The notes under the pieces are model-generated. The model had not been told where the DNA came from. It saw only the letters and a program-made list of their open reading frames with translations, and did not search any database. DNA of 16,276 bases, taken from CBDVBE01 sp964543525 (GTDB lineage Bacteria; Fibrobacterota; Chitinivibrionia; Chitinivibrionales; JANQEN01). The stretch spans positions 1-16,276 of the forward strand of contig CAZIYW010000119.1 of assembly GCA_964543525.1 (NCBI GenBank). Direction: 5' to 3'. Below, one piece after another: positions 1-8,392 of this stretch. Position numbers and translations under genes: made by a program. Position 1 is the first letter of the stretch. Each line of letters begins with the position of its first letter.

Positions 1-31
1 ATTTTTTAAGACACTGCTTTTTTTAAAGTAT

Positions 32-78
32 TATATTAATTATATTAATTTATTATCCAGGAAGTAATTTCAATTACT
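32..78 (+). promoter_or_regulatory. AT-rich leader with tandem 9-mer and palindrome
   Basis: The leader of the first gene has two adjacent copies of TATATTAAT (32-40, 41-49). A 16-nt palindrome follows, AGTAATT-TC-AATTACT (63-78), ending just before the AAAGG ribosome-binding site at 83-87. The 9-mers could supply a -10 element and the palindrome could be an operator or a small RNA hairpin. No convincing -35 hexamer was seen and base composition is very AT-rich, so this is only a candidate regulatory region. Confidence 0.25.
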
Positions 79-94
79 GATAAAGGTATAGGTT

Positions 95-1795
95 ATGCAT
101 GGAAAATATTTTATAATTCTGTTTTGCTGTGCATCGTTGATAGTGAATATGCAGGCAAATTTATTAGATAGCGATTTCCTGATGTGGCATCCATACATTT
201 ACAACTATCCTGATTTCCCGCAATATTTCGGCTGTCGGGTTGAGGTAGACGAATTGGCGTCCCTGGATATTCATAAACTAATGATGGCATATACCGGTAG
301 TGTTATGGAGAGAGCAATAATCGGAGGGGCCGTAACACAAGGAGGCGAATTCTACATTTTTACTCTGAATTTTGATTATCCTACAGGAGAAGGTCCGGCA
401 ATTGTTAGTGTTCGGGACATCGAGAAAATTGACATTGATGTCACAGGAAGTCTAAGGATTACACCGGATAATCCATTCTGCTTTTTTTGTTGCTCAGAGA
501 GTGACATTGTCCATTGGTTTCTGGTAATTGCGAATAATAAAAATACCCTCAGTTTTTACAAGATCAACCACGCAATAAAAGATGCCGGAAACAATCTTTT
601 TACACTGGAATTTTTATTTGATTATGAACTTTTAGATTCTCATCACATTCTTCGAATAATACCGGAGATGCTGTATAATCCTGCAGACACCACAACGTTA
701 TGGGTTCTCGGAAAATTGGGCTGTCTGTATTCTATTACTTTTAAACCGAATTTAATACAAAAAGTTAAACTTTTTACAATTGGTCCGCATGATATTCTCT
801 GTTACGGAGACGGTTATGTAGGAACATCGGAGGCGTACATATTTAAATATGACAGTATAAGCAATAAATTCAAATGTGTTGCACAACAGGGGGAATCGGC
901 GATTCGCAATATAACAAAGGATTGGGCTGTTGGCGATTCCGGCACATTTATACTCAATTCAGGTGAAGTATGGAAGCTTTATAACTACGGGAGTGAAGGA
1001 TATCAATACGCATATCCTTTTGATAACCATCTCGGCTATGGCGCTATTCTAATAGATACCGCCTATAGATACGTGAATTTCGTTTACCAGAATACTCCCA
1101 CCAGGATTTCAGGAGTAATCCCTGATAGCCTTGTAAAATATATAAACGGTGAATGCATTCATTTCGACGGCCGGAAAGAAATGTCCCTTGATCTTGTGAC
1201 AGGAGATCCGGAACATAACTACAGCGTACCTTTTTTTAATATACACCACCGCGACTCTCTGGAAACAATAATTTTAAAGGATCTTCATCCAGGTAAATAT
1301 CCGGGTGCTCCCTATTCTAATATAAAAAGGATAAGACTCAATTCAAATTCATTTCTGATAAAAAAAGATACTGTCATTTACAGTGTAGAGGCACAGGAAT
1401 ATTATCATGCAGGATTAAATTGGTTCCATTGGATTGACTTTTTGTATAAATATTCTATACCATGTGTCAATGGAGATACTGTGTCAATTTGTATAGGAGA
1501 AGATTCTGTAAGAATTTTATTTGATTATAGTTCTGCAGTATCCTGTGCAAGTAGCTGTATGCCGTTAACTAAGATAACCGTTTCTCTGAGAAACAATAAT
1601 AAAATCATATTAAATCGGAATAATTCGTTAAACAAAATATTCCTTTATACTGTTGCAGGTGAACTTGTCGGTGAATACGCAATAAAGGATAGAAAAATAA
1701 TCACCCTTTATAACACTCTCTCATCAGGGTTATACTTACTCAGAGGATATAACGATCATTATTTTGTTGATTTGCCGGTTATATCAGTCAAATAG
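95..1795 (+). CDS. Secreted protein of unknown function with Por-like C-terminal tail
   Basis: This 566-residue protein is not recognised as a member of a known family. It begins with a signal peptide (residues 1-21, hydrophobic FIILFCCASLIV core, probable cleavage after MQA). The long middle part is rich in aromatic, Gly and Asp residues with repeated short beta-like segments; a beta-propeller or other all-beta fold is possible but not demonstrated. The last ~60 residues (FLYTVAGELV, then LSSGLYLLR) match the general pattern of type IX secretion sorting tails: a Tyr/Asp-x-x-Gly turn, then a 'SGxYxxR' strand. The ATG follows AAAGG by 8 nt. Codon use is strongly AT-biased (AAT, ATA, TTA) compared with radA next door, which suggests relaxed evolution or transfer. 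It is probably exported to the cell surface or medium. Confidence 0.75.
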   Translation: MHGKYFIILFCCASLIVNMQANLLDSDFLMWHPYIYNYPDFPQYFGCRVEVDELASLDIHKLMMAYTGSVMERAIIGGAVTQGGEFYIFTLNFDYPTGEGPAIVSVRDIEKIDIDVTGSLRITPDNPFCFFCCSESDIVHWFLVIANNKNTLSFYKINHAIKDAGNNLFTLEFLFDYELLDSHHILRIIPEMLYNPADTTTLWVLGKLGCLYSITFKPNLIQKVKLFTIGPHDILCYGDGYVGTSEAYIFKYDSISNKFKCVAQQGESAIRNITKDWAVGDSGTFILNSGEVWKLYNYGSEGYQYAYPFDNHLGYGAILIDTAYRYVNFVYQNTPTRISGVIPDSLVKYINGECIHFDGRKEMSLDLVTGDPEHNYSVPFFNIHHRDSLETIILKDLHPGKYPGAPYSNIKRIRLNSNSFLIKKDTVIYSVEAQEYYHAGLNWFHWIDFLYKYSIPCVNGDTVSICIGEDSVRILFDYSSAVSCASSCMPLTKITVSLRNNNKIILNRNNSLNKIFLYTVAGELVGEYAIKDRKIITLYNTLSSGLYLLRGYNDHYFVDLPVISVK

Positions 1796-1986
1796 ACCTC
1801 CCTTTTGATAAATCAGTCTGATAATTTTTTATTCTTAATGTCAATTTTAAGAAGAGATATGATCAGGCATAATCTACTATCGGAATTAATGAATGCCGAA
1901 AGACAGGTTTTAAAAACATATCATTACCCGCCACCGTATTTTATTTTGAACATATTGTCCAGAGCAACCCAAATGAAATTTTAATA

Positions 1987-3363
1987 ATGGCAAAAAAATC
2001 CAGAACTGTCTATGTATGCTCAAACTGTGGTGAAGATTTTTCCAAATGGCTGGGCCGATGCACTAATTGCGGGGCGTGGGACACTGTCAGTGAGTTCCGC
2101 CAGCCGAAAAAAAACGGAGTCTCTTCTTCAGCACGCGCATCGGGTATCGGTTTACAGGAAGTAACGGTTTTATCCTCATGCACACCAGAGGCTATTCACA
2201 GGAAACCGTGTGGGTTTCCTGAGGTTGACCGTGTACTCGGCGGCGGGCTGGTTCCCGGCTCCATGGTGTTGGTCGGCGGGAATCCCGGTATCGGTAAATC
2301 CACACTCATGCTGCATATTGCGGCACATTTCACTGCGGAGCAGGCAAAAGTTATCTATGTTTCCGGTGAAGAGTCTCTTGACCAGTTGTCCCTTCGTTCT
2401 CAGCGGCTGGGTATTTCGTCGGTACCGATATCGGTGTTGACGGAAACAGCAATTGAAAGTGTGCTTGATACAATGACACAGTTACAACCGGATGTGGTGG
2501 TCATAGATTCAGTGCAGACCGTTTTTTCCGAGGAGCTGGAGAGCGCTCCGGGGTCGGTATCCCAGGTTCGTGAATGTACTGCACTGCTTATGCGCCATGC
2601 AAAGGCGACGAACACCGCCCTGTTTCTGATCGGTCATGTGACCAAGGAAGGTGCTATTGCAGGGCCGCGGGTCATTGAGCACATGGTTGATACCGTGCTC
2701 TATTTTGAAGGGGATTCCAGTTACCAGTACCGGATTCTGCGGGCGATTAAGAACCGCTTCGGGCCTTCGGGCGAGATAGCCCTGCTTGCAATGACCGATA
2801 CGGGACTGCATGAAGTGCCGAATGCCTCGGAGTTCTTTCTGATGCACCGTGATACGCCGCAGGTAGGAACCGCGGTGGTCCCGGTACTTGAAGGCAGCCG
2901 TATTCTGGTTGTTGAGCTGCAGGCCCTGGTTAATCCCACCCATTTCGGCATGCCCCAGCGGGTGTCATCAGGGGTGAATCCGAAAAAGCTTGCCCTGCTA
3001 ATTGCGGTGCTCGAGCGATACACCGGTATCAGCCTCGGGGATCATGATATTTTCCTCAATATCGCGGGCGGTCTGGCTGTATCGGAGCCGGCGATTGACC
3101 TGGCTGTTACCGCTGCTTTGCTTTCCTCATTTCGCAATGAACCGGTGAGAAACGGAATCGCATTCATCGGTGAATTGGGCCTTGGCGGAGAAGTTCGTTC
3201 GGTACACAGTATGCTTGCACGGTTGAAAGAGATCGCCGGTATGGGTTTTAAGCAGTGCGTGGTACCAATACCCACCAGGCGAAGCGACTGGTCGCGTAAA
3301 GTAAAAGGTATAGAGCTTTTATCCTGCCGATCGGTGATTGATATTGCGGATAAGATATTTTGA
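1987..3363 (+). CDS. radA: DNA repair protein RadA (Sms)
   Basis: RadA is a RecA-like ATPase/helicase that promotes branch migration during homologous recombination and repair in the cytoplasm. All family hallmarks are present in 458 residues, the usual length. There is an N-terminal C4 zinc finger (C11, C14, C25, C28 in CSNCG...CTNCG), a Walker A at 97-106 (GGNPGIGKST, K104), a Walker B at 170-175 ending VIDS, the RadA-specific KNRFG motif at 255-259, and a C-terminal Lon-protease-like domain from about residue 290. The ATG is fixed by the family-typical MAKK start followed directly by the zinc finger, although no good Shine-Dalgarno precedes it. It is convergent with the diguanylate cyclase gene, 113 bp away, with no obvious terminator between. 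Confidence 0.97.
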   Translation: MAKKSRTVYVCSNCGEDFSKWLGRCTNCGAWDTVSEFRQPKKNGVSSSARASGIGLQEVTVLSSCTPEAIHRKPCGFPEVDRVLGGGLVPGSMVLVGGNPGIGKSTLMLHIAAHFTAEQAKVIYVSGEESLDQLSLRSQRLGISSVPISVLTETAIESVLDTMTQLQPDVVVIDSVQTVFSEELESAPGSVSQVRECTALLMRHAKATNTALFLIGHVTKEGAIAGPRVIEHMVDTVLYFEGDSSYQYRILRAIKNRFGPSGEIALLAMTDTGLHEVPNASEFFLMHRDTPQVGTAVVPVLEGSRILVVELQALVNPTHFGMPQRVSSGVNPKKLALLIAVLERYTGISLGDHDIFLNIAGGLAVSEPAIDLAVTAALLSSFRNEPVRNGIAFIGELGLGGEVRSVHSMLARLKEIAGMGFKQCVVPIPTRRSDWSRKVKGIELLSCRSVIDIADKIF

Positions 3364-3476
3364 TGCCAGATCGGGGCTATGTTGCCCGTTTGGTTAACGA
3401 GTTCGGGGCAGGGAAATAAATGCGGTGAGACGTTACCTTTTTAACGAAACCGGACATTGTTACCAAATACCCCGCC

Positions 3477-5261
3477 TCACGCGGTGTCACTTGTATCATA
3501 GTACAGTTCAACACGGTTCCTGCCGTTCTCTTTTGCCCTGTACAGCGCCTTGTCCGCGCGTTTGATGAGCAACTCCTGGTTTTTGGCGTGTACGCCGTAT
3601 ACGGTAATACCGAAGCTGAGGGTGACATGCATCTCTTTACCCATAGGATTCTGAAATACCATCTCGGCAATCTGTTGGCGGATGCGATCCACTGTTTCAA
3701 CGGCTCTTGCCGCATCGGTTTCTCCCAGAATAAGGGTGAATTCCTCACCGCCGTACCGGGCCGCGTTGTCAATGCCTTCACGGATACTGCTCTGCAGTTT
3801 TCCAGCGATCGTTTTCAGTACCGTGTCGCCGAACCGGTGGCCGTAAGTGTCGTTAATCTTTTTAAAATGATCGATATCGCATAGGGCAAGCGCCAGCGGT
3901 TTACCATACCTGATTGAACGGGTGATAGCCTCCTTCAGCAGAAGCTGGAACTGTCTGTGGTTGTACAGTCCGGTTAAACCGTCGCGGATAGCAAGGTCTT
4001 CGGTCTGCCGAAGAATCTGCATCTTTTCAAGCGCTACCGCCGCAGATGAGACAAGGCGGGAGAGCAGGTCTCTGCTGCTCTCGGTATAGGTGTCGGGGTG
4101 TATTGATTCCAGAAGAATCATACCTTTGCATTTGTCAACGCCTATAGGAAACGCCAAAAAAGATTGAAATTCATGCGCGTGAACTTCATCCGAACGGTAA
4201 CGTACTTCATAATGCTCATGAGAAAAATTGCGGTATATGCACAGGTGCTTGGTGTATATGATAGTGGCGAGTGTTTTATCGGTTACCTGAAATGAACTGT
4301 TAAGCAGGTTGTCAGTATGGTCTCCCCATGCTCGTTTGATAACCGCCGTATCACTGTCATCTTCGATAAGGCTTATAGTGAGCCGATCGCAGTGGAATGC
4401 AAAGGGGATTATTTCAACCAGTTTATCCAGCACCCCGTTAATATCCTGCTCTTTAAAGAAATATTTTTCAGTACTACTCATGGCAACAAGCCGTTCATGA
4501 TCGAGACGGTGCTGGTTGTACAGGTATGAATAGTACACCGCCTGACCGCAGAGGTCGGCCATTGTTGTCAGATAGGCATGATCTTCATCGGTAAAATGAT
4601 TTTTTTCTGTACTGTCAACAATTATGGTTCCCCGCTCCACCCTATCGGCAATGATAGGACAGGCCATGAGGGATCGAATACCCGCATCTTTGGAATAGTA
4701 GTATAAGGTCATGCTGTCTGTTACAATATCGTTAAGTTTCAGCTGTTTAAGGCCGTCTTTCAGGAAAGAACCAATGACGCCGACGCCCGGGTATATTACC
4801 GCATCCTTGTTGACGCAGTCGCTTTTTGAAAGATAACGACGGATTTTATAGCCGTTGTCACAGGTTGGAAAAAAAATTGCAGTTGTATGGGAATCGATAT
4901 GGGCATGAATGAGCCTTATACAGCGATCCAGCATTTCATCAATGTATGTTTCAAATTCCTCCCGCTGCCTGCGACGATATTCGGTACCAATAACTGAAAG
5001 GTCAATGTCCGCCATCGATTCTTCAACACTTTTCTGCGTCTGTTTCAGAAGCGGTGGCTCTAGCGCTGTTTCTTCCGCTTTGGTTTGCTTTTTTCCATCG
5101 CTGCTTTTTTTTATACAGATACCAAGAATGAGAATGGTTATACCGCCAAGAACCGGAACACCCATTGATTGAAAGTTACCACCTGCAACGAAGAGTATAA
5201 GCAGGCATATCTGTATTACAATAAGGATTATCGGAAATACTACTGATTTTTGTTTATGCAT
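3477..5261 (-). CDS. Membrane diguanylate cyclase, GAF-GAF-GGDEF
   Basis: Predicted to make cyclic di-GMP from two GTP at the inner membrane. The 594 residues comprise two N-terminal membrane segments (about 8-28 and 33-51), a first GAF-like sensor (about 95-245), a second (about 262-415), and a GGDEF domain (about 420-590). The catalytic signature is GGEEF at 504-508, preceded by DGLTGLYN (427-434) and CDIDHFKKIND (461-471), so the cyclase should be active. The product-inhibition I-site is off register: R494 and D498 are separated by three residues (RxxxD) rather than forming RxxD. The ATG overlaps the stop of the receiver gene by 8 nt (ATGCATAA), which implies translational coupling. It is the last gene of the lptFG-receiver-cyclase operon. 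The GAF ligands are unknown. Confidence 0.93.
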   Translation of the reverse strand: MHKQKSVVFPIILIVIQICLLILFVAGGNFQSMGVPVLGGITILILGICIKKSSDGKKQTKAEETALEPPLLKQTQKSVEESMADIDLSVIGTEYRRRQREEFETYIDEMLDRCIRLIHAHIDSHTTAIFFPTCDNGYKIRRYLSKSDCVNKDAVIYPGVGVIGSFLKDGLKQLKLNDIVTDSMTLYYYSKDAGIRSLMACPIIADRVERGTIIVDSTEKNHFTDEDHAYLTTMADLCGQAVYYSYLYNQHRLDHERLVAMSSTEKYFFKEQDINGVLDKLVEIIPFAFHCDRLTISLIEDDSDTAVIKRAWGDHTDNLLNSSFQVTDKTLATIIYTKHLCIYRNFSHEHYEVRYRSDEVHAHEFQSFLAFPIGVDKCKGMILLESIHPDTYTESSRDLLSRLVSSAAVALEKMQILRQTEDLAIRDGLTGLYNHRQFQLLLKEAITRSIRYGKPLALALCDIDHFKKINDTYGHRFGDTVLKTIAGKLQSSIREGIDNAARYGGEEFTLILGETDAARAVETVDRIRQQIAEMVFQNPMGKEMHVTLSFGITVYGVHAKNQELLIKRADKALYRAKENGRNRVELYYDTSDTA

Positions 5262-5652
5262 CCGTTTTTTTAATTTCCTTTTGTTTTATACATACCTTAT
5301 TTACGGTCGAAAGAATTACCTCGCGCTGTAGCGGTTTCGTAATAACATCACAGAATCCGATATTCAGCAGGCTTTTGGTGTTCATCTTTTTAGTAAACGA
5401 GGTAATCGCAATAATGGGAATATGCGATATCGTTTCGTTTCTCTTCAGGTTGTTAAAGAATTTTATCCCATCCATTACCGGCATCATAATATCGGAAATA
5501 ATACAGTCAGGTATCTCTTCACGTGCTTTATTAAGGCCGTCAAAGCCGTTCTGTGCAAAAATAATGTCATACTGTTTATACAGGAAGATTTCCAGCAAAT
5601 CGAGTGTGTCGTCATTATCATCTATTATCAGCAGCTTCTGTTTCTGAGTCAT
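5254..5652 (-). CDS. Single-domain CheY-like response regulator
   Basis: A 132-residue receiver with no output domain. Visible residues are the acidic cluster D11/D12, phospho-acceptor D54 (in IISDIMMPVMDG), T84 and K106 (in ITKP). It should be phosphorylated by a histidine kinase that is not in this window and act through protein contacts. The ATG shares a base with the lptFG stop (TAATG), and a strong GGAGG lies 11 nt upstream at 5664-5668, inside the end of lptFG. Its 3' end overlaps the cyclase start, so the obvious inferred partner is the GAF-GAF-GGDEF protein encoded next: together they would equal a PleD/WspR-like receiver-cyclase split into two polypeptides. That pairing is inference from gene order. 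Confidence 0.93.
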   Translation of the reverse strand: MTQKQKLLIIDDNDDTLDLLEIFLYKQYDIIFAQNGFDGLNKAREEIPDCIISDIMMPVMDGIKFFNNLKRNETISHIPIIAITSFTKKMNTKSLLNIGFCDVITKPLQREVILSTVNKVCIKQKEIKKTDA

Positions 5653-8225
5653 TACAGCGAGGTCCTCCGGTAAAGATACAGGCCGATAAGAAAAAAGAAT
5701 ATATTACAGGCCCAGGCTGCGAGCCAGGGCTCGAGAGTTTCATTTTTACCAAGCGCAAGAATAAATTGCGACATAATCCAGTAGGTAAAAACCAAGCCGA
5801 GACCCACGCCAAAGCTTACAGTTCCTCCCTTCCTGCCGCCTCTGGCGGTAATGGAAAGACCCACTAAAATAACCACAAAATTCATAAACGGCAGAGCGAT
5901 TTTAAAGTGAAGGTCAGCTTCATATTTCGATATCTTTTCACCACGCATCCTGGCCTTTTCAAGGAGATTTTTCAATTCCCAGTAACTCATGGCATCAACG
6001 CTTTTAATACGGGCGGTCATCTCTTCGGGGGTTACCGTAAGTATTGAGTCAGACAGCGTATCGAAGGTAGACATGATAAAGCCGGTTTTTCTGAATGTTT
6101 TTCTGTTACCGTTAATAAAGGACCATTGCTTGGTGCTGCTGTCATACAGCATTCGCTCGGCCTGTATTGTTTCGATAATTTTATTCACGGCAAATTTATT
6201 TCGCCGTACATCCCGAGCGAGTTGAGGAGTCACCCGAAACTCTTCAAACCGGTAAGCGGTGTTGGGATTGCCGAAATAATAAAATTTTCTACGGTATTCA
6301 CCGGGCGAGTATCGACGGGGCAATCCGCGTGCCTGGCGTTTGCCGGTTCGTAGCTCATCAAGGAGCAGTTTCCGCTTGTCATTTGCCTGCGGCAGGATCC
6401 GCTCACCAAGATAAAAAGTCGCAACTGCCAGAACCAGACCAAGAAAAAGCATGGGAATAGTCAATCTGCGTACACTGATCCCCGCTGCCTTGATCGCAGT
6501 TATCTCACTGTGTTTTGCCATGGAACCCATGGCAAACATTGAGGCGAGTAAAATACCGATTGGAAAGATTACGCCGATAAACCATGCCAGGTAATACCAG
6601 TAGTAAAGAGCGATATCCTGAACGGTCGCGGTTTCAAACAGTTTCAGGTTGGAAACATAATCAATAACTATGAAAACAGCAATAAGTCCAATGAACACAA
6701 TGACCGCATTTTTCAGGAACAAACGGATGAGGTAGGAGGGTAATATTCCCGCGGAAGTATTAAGAACGGACGCGGGGAAATGGAATAAAATACGTGAGAT
6801 GAGACCTTCTCCGTGCGCAGTAGTTGGTTTTTTCTTTCGGGTAATCTTATGCCAAACGCGTAAAAGGGGCTCATAATTGATAAAGGTGGACTCTCGTACC
6901 ATTCGTAAAATAAGAAAGATACCGAAAATTCCCAGAATAATATTACATGACCACATGGCAAGGCCAGGCGGTACCAGAAGTCGGTCAGCAAGGTTTTCGC
7001 CGCCGATAAGAAATGCCCAGTATAGTACGATAAAAAAGATACTGTAAGTAGCGCCGGCTGCGATACCACCCTGTCGGGCCATAATACCAAGCGGTACTCC
7101 AATGAGGACAAATACCAGACACGCAACGGATACAGAAAATTTTTTGTGGACTTCAACAAGGTATTTGGCGATTTTTGCATTCTGGCGCTGTACCTGTTGA
7201 ATAGTACGCGAAACGAATCGCTGATGCTTCTGCAGATTGCGGGTCATGGCCGGTTGATAGCGCTGTAATGCTCTCTGCCATTGTGCAAAGCTCGTAATAC
7301 TGTCCAGTGAAATGGTATCGGCAACCGTTGAATCATTCGCCAATGAATCGAGCGTGGCGGCGAAACCCAGGAACGATTGTTTTGTTGTGATGTACGACTT
7401 AAGCGCATTCTGTTTTATGCTCCTGAAACTGTGAATGTCCTTCAGCAATACCTGGGTACTTTTCTCACGGTCACCCCGATAATGACGCACGGTTCGCTGA
7501 AGTCTGCTGTCTACATTGGGTATAAAGATTAAATGTTTCTTAAACTTGGCGATATATGATTCATTAGGGTTCTCTTTGCTTTTACTATGGGTCTCTCCAT
7601 TGAACAGTGTCAATTGCAGGTATTTCTGATCCTTGGTCAGTTGAATGGTACCGCTGTCCGCAATGGTTGTTGAAGGCTCTTCTCCGGGGACGTCGGAAAA
7701 AATTTTAATACCGCGTATTTCACCGGTTCGGGTTTCAACCTCGTTGACAATCATGGAGTAATTTTCGAAATCCTTAATTAAAATATTCGGTTCTATCAGG
7801 GCCGCCGGTTTCTTCCGGGATATATCGGACATGAGATTCGCGGAGCGATGATTGGCATCGGGAAGTATCAGATTATGAAAGAAAATAAGCGAGACAGTCA
7901 TTAGAAACGCCGCAGCAAACGGCGGGGTAATCAGATAAAAAAGATTCTGACCCGATGCTTTAATGGCGAGAATCTCGCTGTCCGAAGACATTCTCCCGAA
8001 TGCCATAAGCGTGGCGGTAAGAACAGCCATGGGTACCGCAAGTACCACCATCCAGGCGGAGTTGATAAGGAAAAGCTCGAGAATAGTACTGATTCCCAAC
8101 CCTTTGTACAGGATCTTTCCCAGTAGCTGCACCGCAAGCTGCATCATGAAAATAAAAATGATAATAGCCAGTGAATAAAGGAATGGAAGAATAAGTTCTC
8201 GTATTATATATCTGTATAAAATCAT
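5652..8225 (-). CDS. lptFG: Fused LptF-LptG lipopolysaccharide export permease
   Basis: LptF and LptG are normally two inner-membrane permeases that work with the LptB ATPase to extract LPS and pass it to LptC/LptA. Here both are in one 857-residue chain. Half one (about 1-460) begins MILYRYIIREL as in LptF and has six predicted membrane segments around a periplasmic beta domain. Half two (about 495-857) begins ILPSYLIRLFLKN, typical of LptG, with the same topology. The cytoplasmic coupling-helix motif is duplicated: SEILAIKASG (83-92) and SEITAIKAAG (573-582). No ATG occurs near the junction, which supports a true fusion. An insertion of roughly 100 helical residues (about 264-360) precedes the second membrane bundle of the LptF half. 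ATG 8225 was chosen because an upstream in-frame TTG (8285) falls within the -35 box. GGAG lies 14 nt upstream of the ATG, a long spacing. Confidence 0.93.
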   Translation of the reverse strand: MILYRYIIRELILPFLYSLAIIIFIFMMQLAVQLLGKILYKGLGISTILELFLINSAWMVVLAVPMAVLTATLMAFGRMSSDSEILAIKASGQNLFYLITPPFAAAFLMTVSLIFFHNLILPDANHRSANLMSDISRKKPAALIEPNILIKDFENYSMIVNEVETRTGEIRGIKIFSDVPGEEPSTTIADSGTIQLTKDQKYLQLTLFNGETHSKSKENPNESYIAKFKKHLIFIPNVDSRLQRTVRHYRGDREKSTQVLLKDIHSFRSIKQNALKSYITTKQSFLGFAATLDSLANDSTVADTISLDSITSFAQWQRALQRYQPAMTRNLQKHQRFVSRTIQQVQRQNAKIAKYLVEVHKKFSVSVACLVFVLIGVPLGIMARQGGIAAGATYSIFFIVLYWAFLIGGENLADRLLVPPGLAMWSCNIILGIFGIFLILRMVRESTFINYEPLLRVWHKITRKKKPTTAHGEGLISRILFHFPASVLNTSAGILPSYLIRLFLKNAVIVFIGLIAVFIVIDYVSNLKLFETATVQDIALYYWYYLAWFIGVIFPIGILLASMFAMGSMAKHSEITAIKAAGISVRRLTIPMLFLGLVLAVATFYLGERILPQANDKRKLLLDELRTGKRQARGLPRRYSPGEYRRKFYYFGNPNTAYRFEEFRVTPQLARDVRRNKFAVNKIIETIQAERMLYDSSTKQWSFINGNRKTFRKTGFIMSTFDTLSDSILTVTPEEMTARIKSVDAMSYWELKNLLEKARMRGEKISKYEADLHFKIALPFMNFVVILVGLSITARGGRKGGTVSFGVGLGLVFTYWIMSQFILALGKNETLEPWLAAWACNIFFFLIGLYLYRRTSL

Positions 8226-8256
8226 AAGAGGATAACTATCTCCACTATTAAGGAGT

Positions 8257-8285
8257 AATATACCACCTTGTATAAAAAGCTTCAA
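8257..8285 (-). promoter_or_regulatory. Sigma-70-type promoter of the lptFG operon
   Basis: On the minus strand, TTGAAG (8285-8280) is separated by exactly 17 nt from TATATT (8262-8257). Transcription would start near 8250, giving a leader of about 25 nt before ATG 8225. Its position excludes the in-frame TTG at 8285 as the start codon. Confidence 0.7.
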
Positions 8286-8323
8286 GAAATATGCTGTGAA
8301 TGACGATATAATAAAAGGCTGTA

Positions 8324-8352
8324 TTGACCAGCGTTCTTATTCAATATATAAT
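8324..8352 (+). promoter_or_regulatory. Sigma-70-type promoter of the cpoB-bamD-nadD cluster
   Basis: TTGACC (8324-8329), a 17-nt spacer and TATAAT (8347-8352) form a near-consensus promoter. Predicted transcription start is near 8359, leaving a leader of about 34 nt that contains AAGGGG before ATG 8393. It is back to back with the lptFG promoter. Confidence 0.75.
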
Positions 8353-8392
8353 TAGTTTTGAAGGAATATCTACCCTTAAAAAGGGGATTGTT

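Noticed and set aside
1803..1833. Possible terminator after the first gene
   Set aside because: The T-run is real but the stem (ATCA-GTC-TGAT) is only four A/T-rich pairs.
2509..2943. 144-codon minus-strand ORF within radA
   Set aside because: Shadow of a well-conserved gene; no motif or start signal of its own.
3431..3446. CGTTA-N6-TAACG hairpin between radA and the cyclase gene
   Set aside because: A 5-bp stem without a following T-tract on either strand; too weak to call a terminator.
6713..7180. 155-codon second-frame ORF within lptFG
   Set aside because: Out-of-frame shadow on the same strand; the main frame is continuous and conserved.
8226..8285. 20-codon N-terminal extension of LptFG from TTG 8285
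   Set aside because: The TTG lies inside the -35 hexamer of a good promoter, and LptF proteins begin at the MILYRY position (ATG 8225).
8324..8392. 23-codon extension of the CpoB-like protein from TTG 8324
   Set aside because: It overlaps the TTGACC/TATAAT promoter and would place the lipoprotein signal peptide internally; ATG 8393 has its own AAGGGG.
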